Below, piece by piece: positions 13,119-24,304 of a DNA stretch of 64,000 nt (positions are counted from its first letter, which is position 1; every line of letters starts with the position of its first letter). The notes beneath the pieces were generated by a model. The model was not told the origin of the DNA. It did not search any database and saw nothing but the letters and a program-made list of their open reading frames with translations. Position numbers and translations under genes: made by a program. The stretch is from Carex sylvatica (taxonomy: Eukaryota; Streptophyta; Magnoliopsida; Poales; Cyperaceae): positions 434,001 to 498,000 of the forward strand of contig CAXKVR010000138.1 in assembly GCA_964058845.1 (NCBI GenBank), read 5' to 3'.

Positions 13119-13528
13119 GAGTAAGACTTGGGTGCTATGGATAGCATAAAGACATCTGTGCTACGGTCTCAAAAACATATCGTATAAATTTTAAACTTCG
13201 ATTTAAGTAGCTCAATAAATCGATTATATAATAATCTTGTAGAATACTAATTTTTACTATTTTTAGAAAAAATTTACTATTTTTTATGATTTATGAAAGA
13301 TGACAAAAAATACCCTAAAATATTGACAATTTTTTTATTTTTAGATCATCTTTCATAAATCATTAACAATAGTAAAAAAATTCAAAAATAGTAAAAATTA
13401 GTATTCTATGAGTTTATTATATAACTAATTTATTGAGCTACTTAAATCAAAGTTTGAAGTTTATACGATATGTTTTTGAGACTGTAGCACAGATATCTTT
13501 ATGCTATCCATAGCACCCAAGCCTTACT
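13119..13528. mobile_element. Foldback MITE, group C copy 1 (about 410 bp)
   Basis: Ends GAGTAAGACTTGGGTGCTAT / GAGTAAGGCTTGGGTGCTAT (opposite strand) are inverted repeats, and pairing continues inward to about 13300. The flanks share CATGAAAA (13111-13118 and 13530-13537); with one more base this is an 8/9 match of a 9-bp TSD (TCATGAAAA / CCATGAAAA). The inner arm is shared with the copy at 20206-20515. No coding sequence. Confidence 0.8.
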
Positions 13529-14018
13529 CCATGAAAATGCGTAACTCGGTCTATCTCTTTTATCAATAGGAACAAATTGGAATTGGTAAAGTTGTCCTTT
13601 TGTGTGAAGATCATTCAATTTTCATCAAATTCCACCGTGATCGGTATCCTCCCAGGTACCTGACTCAAAAAAATTGAAACAGACAGCCCAGATTTAATAT
13701 TAGTCGGTGCCTGTTCGGAATGATGGAGGGCAATATTATTTGTGTTTTGAGATTCATACCAAGTTAAAAATTTCAATCTTGGACCATCCGATTTAATTGT
13801 ACTCAGTCAGGTAACCTGAGGTGATGTGAATTCGATTTTACAGCGATTCGTTTTAATATATATAATTATTAATTATATTCCTTTCATAATATGCAAGTGG
13901 CTCATTTTTCGTAATTAATTTTCTTTGGGATATGGAGAAGAGATCATATCTATTTCATATATATTAAACCTCAAATGACGTATTTATATATGCGTATATA
14001 TAAGTGTATTTATAATTC

Positions 14019-14067
<49 letters not shown>

Positions 14068-14825
14068 GTATGCATATATATAAATATCTTAGAAAATTTA
14101 AGAAACAATGGTCCCATACATAATTTCTTAGAAAATAAGTCAACGATACTGGTTAGTTTGAAGAATATCTGATTATCAGCCATCAGCCAATGCATGCATG
14201 GCACATTGGCACTGGAGTGCAAGACCAGGCAGTAACGACAAACTACTATATAAATAAAGACAAAAGAAAGGTAAAAGCACTTTTGCTTATGTAACCTTGT
14301 GAAAGTTAATAATTAATGTTCATTATATCAATGATTGAGCATCGCTCCCTTCTTCATGGTACTATTAGTTGTCAAATGTACATATATAAGTGGAATTATA
14401 TAACTTGCATCACATGGAACGATGCATCACATTACTCTTTCAATACATTAGTTCTTCACCCCTTTGTCTATAACAATATTTTTGTTAAAATTTTGATTAA
14501 AAATGTAGGCCCTCTCAATCTCATGACTTGTTCAAGATAAAAACGCATCATGACTCATAAGCCAAGTTCTTAACATCCATTTCCCATTTTATTATATATA
14601 TAGGCCCCTTGATAACCATTTCTTCCCATTTTAATTAATGTTTGTACACAAGATGTTTGTATACAAGCAGCTAATTAATGTTCTCTTATTTCAAATTTCA
14701 ATGTCTGGGTCGTATATATGCAATCACACGATCTCTCTTGCTAATTCCCCTTTCATGACTGATGACTTCTGCAACTGTCCAGGCTCTATATAGCTAGCCA
14801 AACGACCTAGCAAGATATAATATAT
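13529..14825. other. No gene recognised; (TATATG)n microsatellite
   Basis: Intergenic DNA upstream of the zinc-finger gene. A TATATG hexamer array lies at about 14020-14067. The open frames in this stretch are the microsatellite itself or chance. Confidence 0.5.
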
Positions 14826-15202
14826 GAGGAGGGATCGGATGACATTTTTTTTTGGTGATATCGGATGACACCATCCATTTTCAAAGTTTTCAAAGTCCAA
14901 ACGGTCGATCCAAACCGTTCATCCTAATGGATATGTTAAAATGTACTTGCAGAACAAATTTTATATTTTTCAGAATTTTTTTACTATTTATTAAGTATTT
15001 AACAAAATCGCTATATTCAGACCGTTGAATTTTGTACCCATCTGAATAAATAGTAAAAAAATTCCGAAAAATATAAAATTTGATCTGCAAGCACATTTTA
15101 ATATATCCATCAAGTTGAACAGTTTGGATCGACCGTTTGAACTTTAAAAATGGACGGTGTCATCCGATGTCACCAAAAAAGAGTGTCATCCGATCCCTCC
15201 TC
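14826..15202. mobile_element. Hairpin MITE, group A copy 2 (377 bp), upstream of the zinc-finger gene
   Basis: Starts GAGGAGGGATCGGATGACA and ends with the inverted form. A perfect 9-bp duplication ATAATATAT flanks it (14817-14825 and 15203-15211). The length equals that of copies 3 and 4. The arms fold into a nearly continuous hairpin of about 180 bp per arm. It ends about 75 bp before the probable TATA box of the downstream gene, so it forms part of that gene's upstream region. Confidence 0.88.
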
Positions 15203-15276
15203 ATAATATATATAAGATATTATATGTATGTGCGCTTGCAAGTAGCTAGACAAATCAAAGCTGACTCAAACCATCT

Positions 15277-15285
15277 ATAAATAAA
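15277..15285 (+). promoter_or_regulatory. Probable TATA box of the zinc-finger gene
   Basis: CTATAAATA lies about 145 bp before the ATG at 15423, a plausible distance for a short 5' UTR. A second candidate, TATATAGA, lies at about 15333. Neither is proven. Confidence 0.5.
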
Positions 15286-15422
15286 AATCCTGTTTTGCAT
15301 TTCTTCCACTAATTTTACTTGTTTAGCTCCTCTATATAGAAATCTTTTACCTCTCAATAACACATCCATTCAATCTACTGATATTTTCCCATAGTGTTTA
15401 ATTTGCAAAAGTAAAAGAAACA

Positions 15423-15962
15423 ATGAAGAGAGCGAGAGGAAGAACTGTTGGTTGCGAGGCGGCCGATAGCATAAACATGGCTCATGTTCTGATGCTTTTC
15501 TCCCAAAACAGAGCCGAAAGCACTAGCACCAACCTAGTGCAATACTATCCGGCAACTGAAGAACGAGTATTCGAGTGCAAGACATGCAAGAGACAATTCC
15601 CGTCTTTTCAAGCACTAGGAGGCCACCGTGCTAGCCATAAAAAACCCAGAATAGGCTCCGAAGATTGCACTGACCAACAAACCGGTGGTGCATTTGCCAA
15701 ACCGAAATTGCATGAGTGCTCCATATGTGGACTTGAATTCACCATTGGGCAGGCACTTGGTGGCCACATGAGGCGGCACCGTCAGATTGGCAATGAGGGA
15801 TTCAGCGTGCAACATGGAATCTTGGACATTAACAAGAGTACTCGTGGAGAGAGTGGAGACAACGGTTTGTTCCATGTGGAGATGAAGATGCCATTAACTG
15901 ATCAGGGAGAGATGGAGTGCAAGAAGGATCGTGAACTCGTAACCTTGAACTTATTTTTATGA
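15423..15962 (+). CDS. Two-finger C2H2 zinc-finger repressor, ZAT type
   Basis: An intronless 179-aa protein of the plant C1-2i zinc-finger class, nuclear DNA-binding repressors that often act in stress responses. Finger 1 has C52, C55, H68, H72 and finger 2 has C99, C102, H115, H119. Each contains the plant-specific QALGGH motif that contacts DNA. Near the N-terminus [15 protein letters not shown] resembles the leucine-rich L-box of ZAT proteins, and the C-terminus (TLNLFL) is an LxLxL EAR repression motif. The first residues (MKRAR) are basic and could form a nuclear signal. Size and lack of introns match ZAT11/ZAT12-like relatives; which member it is cannot be decided. A 377-bp hairpin MITE ends about 220 bp upstream of the ATG. 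The 3' region holds a duplicated 151-bp unit. Domain call is from visible motifs; the target genes and stress role are inference from the family. Confidence 0.93.
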   Translation: MKRARGRTVGCEAADSINMAHVLMLFSQNRAESTSTNLVQYYPATEERVFECKTCKRQFPSFQALGGHRASHKKPRIGSEDCTDQQTGGAFAKPKLHECSICGLEFTIGQALGGHMRRHRQIGNEGFSVQHGILDINKSTRGESGDNGLFHVEMKMPLTDQGEMECKKDRELVTLNLFL

Positions 15963-16107
15963 TTTTTCAAGCATTTGGGTTTTCAGATTTGTTCCATGAT
16001 CGACGAAAAATATGAAAAATATATGACAGCGATATACTTGGTTTTTTTGTTCAATTTTCCATGAATGGAGCTGCTTTTAATGACTCCAGATCTTGTGGCT
16101 AGCTTCA

Positions 16108-16409
16108 CATGTAAATTCTCCATATCTTAACAAGAGTACATTTTTTTATTTTGTTTTGGAGAAAGTTCAGGTCTTAAACTTTTCATGATTGTTTTGCCGA
16201 TCGAGCTTACCATAAAATTTTAGAGAATCTAATTGGCAAGCAACACCATGACCATGAACATGTAAAATTCCCCATAAATCTCAACAAAAGTACATTATTT
16301 TGAATTTTCTTTGGAGAAATTTCAAGTCTTTTAATTTCATGAATATTGTTTTGCCGTGCTTGCCATAAAATTTCAGAGAATCTATAATTAGTTGAGAAGC
16401 AACACCATG
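16108..16409. repeat. Tandem 151-bp duplication downstream of the zinc-finger gene
   Basis: 16108-16258 and 16259-16409 are two diverged head-to-tail copies. Both contain ACATGTAAA(A)TTC(T/C)CCAT, then AACAA(A/G)AGTACATT, then TTTGCCG and AAGCAACACCATG. It begins about 145 bp after the stop codon and may be within the 3' UTR. Confidence 0.8.
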
Positions 16410-17733
16410 CATGAATTATTAGGTTTTATAATTCCGAAGCAATTCTGAAACGGAAAATTATATATACACATTCCTGGTTTAATTAGTTGCATGATGCCCA
16501 CGGAATGAAGGGAATAAGGTATCGTCCACATATTGATTTAATTAATATTTTCCGTAATGTACTCTATATACTTTGAGAATTCAATTGAGAACCAGCGATT
16601 AATCGAGAATAATTGGCCAATTAATTGAAAAAATTCATGACGGTTTGGCCATCGCCAACGACTAATCGACCTAAACAGACGTTTTTTACAACACTGATTA
16701 TGAGTTATTATATATTATATATATATAAAAATACTCATTCCAAAAAATAAAAATGTACTTTTATGCTATGAAGAGGTGAAGTCGCGAAGACTTATTATTC
16801 CGTTATTATTCAATAGAACATCACCTGGACTCCTTTTATTTATTTTTTATTTTTTTTGTGAAGTAGGTTAAACCAAGAAAATAGTTTCAAAATATCAACG
16901 CAAGGAGAACAGGTCCACCAATTACAAAAAACTAATCGTGGGCTTGGGCCTTCTCCATTTGGGCCGAGCAAAAATCCAGACAAGCCCAAATGTCGGACTA
17001 AATTTTTTTTAAAAGAGAGAAGTAAATGTTCTCTATCCGCATTTTTTTGCCTACGCCTGAAAATCTGAAACATATCCCTGGACATGTTTATATTTCTTCA
17101 AAAAATATTTATACTTAATACAAAAATATTTATGTCTAACGTTACTTGAATTAAAACTAAAAAAACCTACATATAATTATTCAACAATCTTTAATTTATA
17201 TTTTTTTGTGATTATTTAGAAAAATAAGGTATATTTGTATCTATAATAATATAATATAAATATTTTAGGATTAAGATTTAAATATTTTTTGTTATAATAT
17301 AAATATTTTTGGTGTTTAGATAATAAATGTTGAATATAAATGGAGGAATAATAATATACCTATTAAGGCAAAGACTCATGTTCCGCAAGATTTCAGACAT
17401 CCAGTGCCGATTTTTTTTATTAATATCCCTAATTAAATAGAAAATTATACAAATGCCGAAATTTTTGAAATTCCCAAAACCGTCAAGATTTCGGCAGAAT
17501 CGTCAGAAATCTCGGCGGTTTGTGGTAATTTACATGACCCTATTATTATTTAATAAAACAAAGTAAGAGTAGAGCGGTTCCTTCTATCACTGATTTTATT
17601 ATTTATCCAAAGCTAGCTCTCTGTTTTTTTTTTTTTTTAAATTAATCTTTTCCCTCCAAATTTGAATCGATATGAAAAGCCATCAAATTTAAATATATGC
17701 CATTTTTTTATAAATACATGCAATATGATACGA
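16410..17733. other. No gene recognised
   Basis: AT-rich intergenic DNA. The open frame at 16840-17085 (-) has no recognisable domain. Confidence 0.5.
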
Positions 17734-18009
17734 ATCAGAATTAGGGGTGTAATAATTCGAATATGAATCAAACGGATCCAGATAATTTTATAAACGGATC
17801 CGAATATTTATTGGATAAGCAGTACAGTATCCGAATACGGATTCGGTCAGAGATATCAAAACGGAGCAGATATCCGCATATATCCGAAACCAAAATTTAA
17901 TACGCTGTCTACTGAAGTAGAATGCTTATATACCGATATTCACCTGTTTCAATACGAATTGTGGGACTAAATCGACTTTTGATTTTTTTTGAAGTTGTCC
18001 ACTCCACAT

Positions 18010-18293
18010 CTCTCCCACGATGTCAGCGCCTGTGAACCGCGCCCACAGCTGTGAGCCGCGACCGTGAGTCAAGCCACACCTGTGAACTGCGCATACACCA
18101 GCGCAAATGTGAATTTTTTCTGCGTGAGGCGTGATTCAAACTTGAGATCTCCTCTCCCACGATGTCAACGCCTGTGAACCGCGCCCACAGCTGTGAGCCG
18201 CAACCGTGAGTCAAGCCGCACCTGTGAACCGCGCATAGACCAGCACAAATGTGAATTTTTTCTGCATGAGGCGTGATTCGAATTTGGGATCTC
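18010..18293. repeat. 142-bp tandem duplication inside the hAT element
   Basis: 18010-18151 and 18152-18293 are two close copies that begin CTCTCCCACGATGTCA and end near a GAGGCGTGATTC(A/G)AA segment. They are much richer in GC than the surrounding DNA. Confidence 0.85.
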
Positions 18294-18328
18294 CTAGCGC
18301 CAAGGCAAAACCTTTAACCACTCCACCA
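18274..18328 (-). other. tRNA-like pol III box pair in the hAT element
   Basis: On the minus strand TGGTGGAGTGGT (18328-18317) matches the A-box pattern, followed by AATTCGAATCA (18284-18274), close to the B-box consensus GGTTCGANTCC. The intervening bases do not form a complete cloverleaf, so this is not called a tRNA gene; it could be a captured SINE or tRNA fragment. Confidence 0.5.
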
Positions 18329-18751
18329 AGATTTTGTTTGTATTATATTGTAGTAACTATAGTATTTAATCTATTCTTAATGTTAAACCTTTAATTTTTT
18401 ATAACTTCATTCAAAAAATTAGAATTTTTATAATTATTTAGATGTAATATATAAATTAATAAAAAAATTATGATTATTTCTATGTCTAATAATTAGTATT
18501 TTGTATCTTAAAAATTCATATATCTTAATTATCCGATCATTATTCGTTTAATATCTATATTTGAATCCGTATCCATGGACTATCCGTTCTGTATCCGTAT
18601 CCGTATCCATTTAAGACGGATTTGATTTTGAATTTTGATATCCATTTACTATCCGTAACCGTATTCGTATCCGCTCATTATCTGACAAATACGGATATGG
18701 TATCAGCGTTATCAGCTCCGTATCCGCTCCGTTTTCACCCCTAATCAGAAT

Positions 18752-19794
18752 ACATGTTATTCTTAATTTATAATTTATATTAGAATACGTGTCGCATTGT
18801 TGTGCCAGAAACGGACACGTCAAGAATACTAAGATATAATGAATTAATTGACAACGGTAATTTTTGCTCTGTTTGCTACAACATTAAATTTGAGAAGTCA
18901 ATGAAGTATATATCTTCTCCTTAATTGTTGTTTAATTTTGTAATCTCAAAATTTTAACATGAGTATAAAATTGCAGGATTTTTTAATTCTAGTCCCGAAG
19001 GGTAGGACACTATTTATTTATATATATCTCCATTTCTCTATTCTTCAATCCGTCAACGGTTACAATTGAAAGATGAAACTTCAAATTTAATCTTAACTCT
19101 CTAATCACATAGTTTATCTTCTTTTGATTAAATGCATATATTTTATATATAAAAGTTTAAATCCAATTAAAAACATACTCACTACATGTGCTGCAACACG
19201 ATACGTTACAATTAAAATTGAACAGACTCTGAAAGTTAGCGATATATTTCTTTGTTTTCATATTTCTCCTTTTTCAATTGAGCAAACTCTACCTTCCATT
19301 TTCTTATTTATTTATTTCCTTAATTCTTCTTCGTTTCTATACGGATCAAAATGAAAATTAATTTTTTTATTTTCTTATTTCTCTTTCTTTATTTCTATAC
19401 ATATTGTTGTGGACAATTTAGAATATATTTTCAATATAGAATATATCAATGTGTGTGTGTATATACATATATTATAAATTGAAAATAAAGAAGAAAAATA
19501 AATTGAAAACAAAGAAGAATATAAATTGGAATGTGTGTGTGTATATATATTTATCTTATAATGTGTGTGTCTATATATACACGATAATATTTTTTATTTA
19601 TATTTTTTGATATCATATTATATGTTGATATTAAATTGTTGTATGATATTTGATATTAGATTCGAATCGAGCTATTATTTGATATCATTGGTACTTAAAA
19701 ATAAAGAATCATCACATCATCAAATTATTATCAAAGACCACGATTCAAGTTCATTAAAAGTACATAATCAAATAATAATTTAATGAAAATATAT
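18752..19794. other. No gene recognised
   Basis: Very AT-rich, with short (GT)n and (TA)n runs around 19449-19580 and a duplicated TAAATTGAAAA(T/C)AAAGAAGAA unit near 19475-19530. Open frames are chance. Confidence 0.5.
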
Positions 19795-20205
19795 AATGAG
19801 TTGGGCTATGGTGCATTGCAATGTATAACCCCTCTTGTACATTGGACTATAAATCGTTGGATTCAAAGTTCAAACAGTAGATCTAAATGGCTCAACATGT
19901 TTTCCATATTAAAATGTGCTTGGAGAACAAATTTTATATTTTTTTTGGAAATTTTTTACTATTTTTTTAGAATTTTTAAAAATCTTTATTTTTTAGAAAT
20001 TTCCGGACCATAGAAAAACAATGATTTTCAAAATTTCTAAACAAGCAAACAATTTTAAAAAAATATATAATATTTGGTCTCCAAGTACATTTTAATATGG
20101 ATATTAAATTGAATAGTTTGGATCGGTTGTTTGAAAATCAAAACCAGCAATTTATAGTACATTCAAGAGAGATTATACATTGCAATGCACCATAGCCCAA
20201 CTCAT
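19795..20205. mobile_element. Hairpin MITE, group B copy 1
   Basis: Left end ATGAGTTGGGCTATGGTGCA is matched by the inverted sequence ending near 20205. The arms include TTGCAATGTATAA and the shared stem block (ATTAAAATGTGCTTGGAGAA). The right end touches the next foldback element directly. No clear TSD. Confidence 0.8.
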
Positions 20206-20515
20206 AAAATCGAATTCGAAACTTCAAACTAAGTAGCTCAGTAAATTGATTATATATTGAACTCGTAGAATACCAATTTGTTTACTACTTTTTTAATTTG
20301 TTTACTATTTTTTATGATTTATGAAAGATGGCAAAAAATGACCTAAAAATAAAAGAAAATTGCTAATATTTTAGGCTATTTTTTGTCATCTTTCATAAAT
20401 CATAAAAAATAGTAAAATAACTCTAAAAATAGTAAAAAAATGGTATTATGCAAGTTCAATATATAACAGATTATTCAACTACTTAGTTTGAAGTTTCGAA
20501 TTCAATTTTTTTTTA
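20206..20515. mobile_element. Foldback MITE, group C copy 2
   Basis: The inverted arms read TCGAATTCGAAACTTCAAAC on the left and the complement at about 20490-20510. The inner part (TTTATGATTTATGAAAGATG and its complement) is shared with 13119-13528, but the outermost sequence of that copy is absent here. Confidence 0.7.
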
Positions 20516-20572
20516 ATTTTGATCAGTAGCACATCGGTCGAAGTGCTACCGAAAATATATTAGTTAATTTCT

Positions 20573-20591
20573 ATCTATCTATCTATCTATC

Positions 20592-20627
<36 letters not shown>

Positions 20628-21022
20628 TGGGCTATGGTGCATTGCAATGTATAGCCTCTGTTGTACATTGGACTATAATTCACCGGATTCAAAGTTCAAA
20701 TGACCAATCCAAATTGTTCATCTTGTTCTCCATATTAATATGTATTTGGAGACCAGATTTTATATATTTTTTTTAAAATTTACTATTTTTTTAGATTTAT
20801 TGAAAATCGCTGTTTTTTGTGGTCCAGATTTGTCTGAAAATAGCAATTTTCAATAAATCTAAAAAATAGTAAACTTTTTCAAAAAATGTAAAATTTGGTC
20901 TCCAAACACATATTAATATGGAGAACAAGATGAACGTTTGGATTGGTCATTTAAACTTTGAATCCGGTGATTTATAGTCCAATGTACAAAATATGTTATA
21001 CATTGCAATGCACCATAGCTCA

Positions 21023-21062
<40 letters not shown>
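20573..21062. mobile_element. Hairpin MITE, group B copy 2, with mirrored microsatellite ends
   Basis: Core about 20626-21027 begins GATGGGCTATGGTGCATTGC and ends inverted. The arms carry the shared stem block. To the left lie (CTAT)n, (TA)n and (GA)n; to the right (CT)n and (TA)n, again continuing the inversion. Confidence 0.8.
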
Positions 21063-21070
<8 letters not shown>

Positions 21071-21492
21071 GTAGAACTAGGGTGTTCCTAAGTTCACCAA
21101 AGATTCTTTGTGAACTCAATTCTAAAACCTATTAGATTAGCTTTAAATGAGAAATTCAAACTGTTGAAATCCTTCTACCTTACAAGTGATGCGTCTACAT
21201 GTGAAAATTTTAAAATTTTGAATTAATTTTGTATAGATTCAAATGGTCAAAAGGCATCCAAAAAAAGAATGCACTAAAATTAATTTATAAACTTTCTAAT
21301 TTTGACCACTTGACTCTATACAAAATTAATTTGAAATTTTAAAAGTTTTGCTTGTAGACGCATCATTCGTAAGGTAAAAAGATTTCAACTGTTTGAATTC
21401 ATCATTTGAAGTCAATCCGATAGATTTTAGAGTTGAGTTCACAAAGAGACTCAGTGAATTGAGTAACACCCTAGTTCTACTCTCTCTCTCTA
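21063..21492. mobile_element. Foldback MITE, group E
   Basis: Ends AGAGTAGAACTAGGGTGTT and its complement at about 21465-21482. The arms (GTTCACAAAG, GTTTGAAT, GATGCGTCTAC and their complements) pair across a centre near 21275. A short (CT)n(TA)n tract follows on the right. A lone copy of this end lies at about 34141-34165. Confidence 0.8.
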
Positions 21493-21726
21493 TATATAAT
21501 GAAGAATTTATACTTCATAAAAAATGGTTGAGGCTTGTAAGACAAACAAAGTCATCAGCAATTTTAATCATTTAATCAACCATTAATTAGTTTCTAATTT
21601 AACATAGTTGGAAATTATTTAATTTTCAACTAATAAATGTTGATCAATTTAACATATGGTCATTAAAGCTATGAATTCACTGTGTTTACTTTAACACTTG
21701 TATCATAGTAATAGTTATATATTTTA

Positions 21727-23215
21727 CATGGGTGTGTTTGGATCATCCAAAAATAAAGCTAATCTTGAGTTAGCTCTACTATTTTCAATTCTTGTTGATC
21801 CAAACATGAATTAGAAAATTGAGTTAGCTCAAAAATAGCTCTATTCCACTAACCCATAGAAATGGTGGGTTAGCAAGAATAGAACTTGTGGAGTTAGTGA
21901 TATTAATAAAATATTTGATTCCTCTTAATTAGAGTTAGTATTAAATATTAAATAAAATATTATTTTAAATATTAAATGTAATATAATATTAATTTAAAAT
22001 ATAGATTAATATTAAATAAAATGTTAAATTAAAAATCAAATTATAGTTATTTATTTATTAAATATAATATAATATTAGTTTAATATTAGATTAGTATTAA
22101 ATAAATATAATATCAGCTTAATTAGTATTAACTAAAATATTTGTTAAAATATAATATTAGTGTAATATTAATTTAAATATTAAATTAGTATAAAATAACC
22201 ATAATATCAAATTAGATTAATATTAGATTAAATGTTAGATTAAATATAATATAATATTACTTTAAATATTAGATTATAATCAAATAAAATTAGATTTAAC
22301 ATAAAATAGTATTAGTTTGAATATTAAATATAATACAATGTTAATTTAAAGAGGAGGGATTGGATGACACTCTTTTTTGGTGACATCGGATGACATCATC
22401 CATTTTTAAAGTTCAAACGGTAGATCCAAACCGTTCAACTTGATGGATATGTTAAAATGTGCTTTTAGATCAAATTTTATATTTTTCGGAATTTTTTTAC
22501 TATTTATTCAGATGGGTACAAAATTCAACGGTCTTAATATAACGATTTTGTTAAATACTTAATAAATAGTAAAAAAAATTCAAAAAATATAAAATTTGAT
22601 CTGCAAGCACATTTTAACATATCCATCAAGTTGAATGATTTGGATCGAACGTTTGGACTTTGAAAACTTTGATAATTGACAGTGTCATCCGATGTCATCA
22701 AAAAAGGGTGTCATCTGATCCCTCCTCTAATTTAAATATTAAATGTAATATAATATTACTTTAAATGTTAGATTACTATTAAATAAATATTAGATTAATA
22801 TAATATAATATTAGTTTAAATGTTAAATCTATTATAATATTAGTTTAAATATTAAATTAGTATTAAATAAAATATTAAATTAGCATTAAATAAATAGAAT
22901 GGCAGATTAAATTAGATTAGTATTAAATAAAATATTACATTAGTTTTAGAAAATATTAGTTTAAATAGAATATAATATTAGTTTAAATATTAAATGTAAT
23001 AAAATATTAGTTTAAATATTAGATTAGTTTAATTATTATTTTATTTATTCCCTCCATTGCTATTTTAAACATACAATCCAAACGACATTTTTACTAATCC
23101 GAATTGTTCGAAATTAGAGCTATTTTTAAACAACTCGGATTAGCACTATTCTCAACCACTAATCTAAAAATTACTATTTTTATACAAATTCTTGCACAAT
23201 TTAAACGTGCCCTAT
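21727..23215. repeat. Degenerate AATATTAG-type repeat region with possible TIR ends
   Basis: From about 21890 to 23045 the DNA is a loose tandem of units like TTTAAATATTAGATTAGTATTAAATAAAATA, almost free of G and C. The outer parts (GGGTGTGTTTGGATC at 21730 and, inverted, GGGCACGTTTAAATTG at 23213) are weakly similar and may be ends of one element. A group A hairpin MITE interrupts it at 22351-22727. Confidence 0.55.
22351..22727. mobile_element. Hairpin MITE, group A copy 3 (377 bp)
   Basis: Ends GAGGAGGGATTGGATGACAC with the inverted form at the right. Flanked by TAATTTAAA on both sides (22342-22350 and 22728-22736), a 9-bp duplication. The surrounding repeat also contains this string, so the TSD is slightly less certain here than for copies 2 and 4. 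Confidence 0.85.
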
Positions 23216-23334
23216 AATTCTAATACAAAAAGATAGTACAGTGATAGTTGACAAAGTTGAGAATCCAGTTCACTCTGGTTCGAACCCTACTCCTAGCCAT
23301 AATTATTATTATTATTATTATTTTTATCAAATAG

Positions 23335-24010
23335 TAGGGGTGTAAATGGAGCGGATACGGAGCGAATAATGCTCATATCATATCCGCATGTGTCGGATAA
23401 TAAGCGGATACGAATACGGATACGGATAGTAAATGGATATTAAAATTTAAAACCAAATTCACCTTAAACGGATACGGATACAGAACGGATAGTTTATGGA
23501 TACGAATTCAAATACGGATATAAAACGAATAATGGTCAGATAATTAAGATATATGAATTTCTAAGATACAAATATTAATTAAAAAATTAAATATAAATAT
23601 TAATGATAACTAGGATGGAGAGATGAGAGATAATATATTCATATAATATATATATATCAAATAAAAGAATGATAACAAAAGAAGTTGTGGTGTAGTGGTT
23701 TGAAGCTTAGTTCAAATGTCTTGAGATGGGAGTTTATGGGTTCAAATTCCACATATAGCAAATATTAATTTCTCTTTTATTATAGTTCGGATAACTGCTC
23801 CGTTTAGGACTCTGAATCCGTATCTGAAATTTATTGGGTTTCGGATAGTCCGGATATCCGCTCCGTTTAAACCTCTGTTGGAAATTATTGGGTTTCAGAT
23901 AGTCCGCATATCCGCTCCGTTTAGATCTCTGTATCCGGATCTTCTCTGGATATTCAAAAATTATCCGAATTCAGATACGGAGCGGATATCCGGCTCCGTT
24001 TACACCCCTA
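23335..24010. mobile_element. Non-autonomous hAT element, 676 bp
   Basis: Ends TAGGGGTGTAAATGGAGC / TAGGGGTGTAAACGGAGC (opposite strand) and a perfect 8-bp duplication TCAAATAG (23327-23334 and 24011-24018). It belongs to the same family as the element at 17742-18743, with the same GGATACGGAT-rich subterminal zones. The centre carries a tRNA-like box pair. No transposase. Confidence 0.92.
23688..23750 (+). other. tRNA-like A and B boxes inside the hAT element
   Basis: TGGTGTAGTGG (23688-23698) fits the A box and GGTTCAAATTCC (23739-23750) the B box, 40 bp apart. No acceptor stem closes the structure, so it is a tRNA relic or SINE head rather than a tRNA gene. Confidence 0.5.
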
Positions 24011-24304
24011 TCAAATAGCCATAATTAATTTGAACATTTGTATTAGAGATATCATATGAAAACAAAAAAGATTGCCTACATCCGAGTTCTAACCAAGAAC
24101 CATTTTTTACGAGGAATCTCGATTTGGACAGTTTTAAATTTTTTCAAAAAAACGTGAGCATATGTATAATTTTCTATTTAAAGAGGATATTAATAAAAAA
24201 ATCGGCATCCAGTGTCTGTAAGGCCTGTTGGCTGTTGATTACTTATTGGCTGAATGTTAGCGAACCACTACAAAAGCCAATGGTATTAGAGCGCGTGTAC
24301 GGAA

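Larger units (their letters stand above)
17742..18743. mobile_element. Non-autonomous hAT element, 1002 bp
   Basis: Ends TAGGGGTGTAATAATTCG / TAGGGGTGAAAACGGAGC (opposite strand) share the TAGGGGTG tip. A perfect 8-bp duplication ATCAGAAT flanks it (17734-17741 and 18744-18751), as expected for hAT. Inner sequence is rich in GGATACGGAT-like repeats near both ends. The middle holds a GC-rich 142-bp tandem duplication and tRNA-like promoter boxes. No transposase. Confidence 0.88.

Noticed and set aside
14010..14222. Open frames rich in Tyr, Ile and Met
   Set aside because: They are translations of the TATATG microsatellite.
23688..23750. A tRNA gene
   Set aside because: A and B boxes are present, but no acceptor, D or anticodon stems close; better seen as a relic inside the hAT element.
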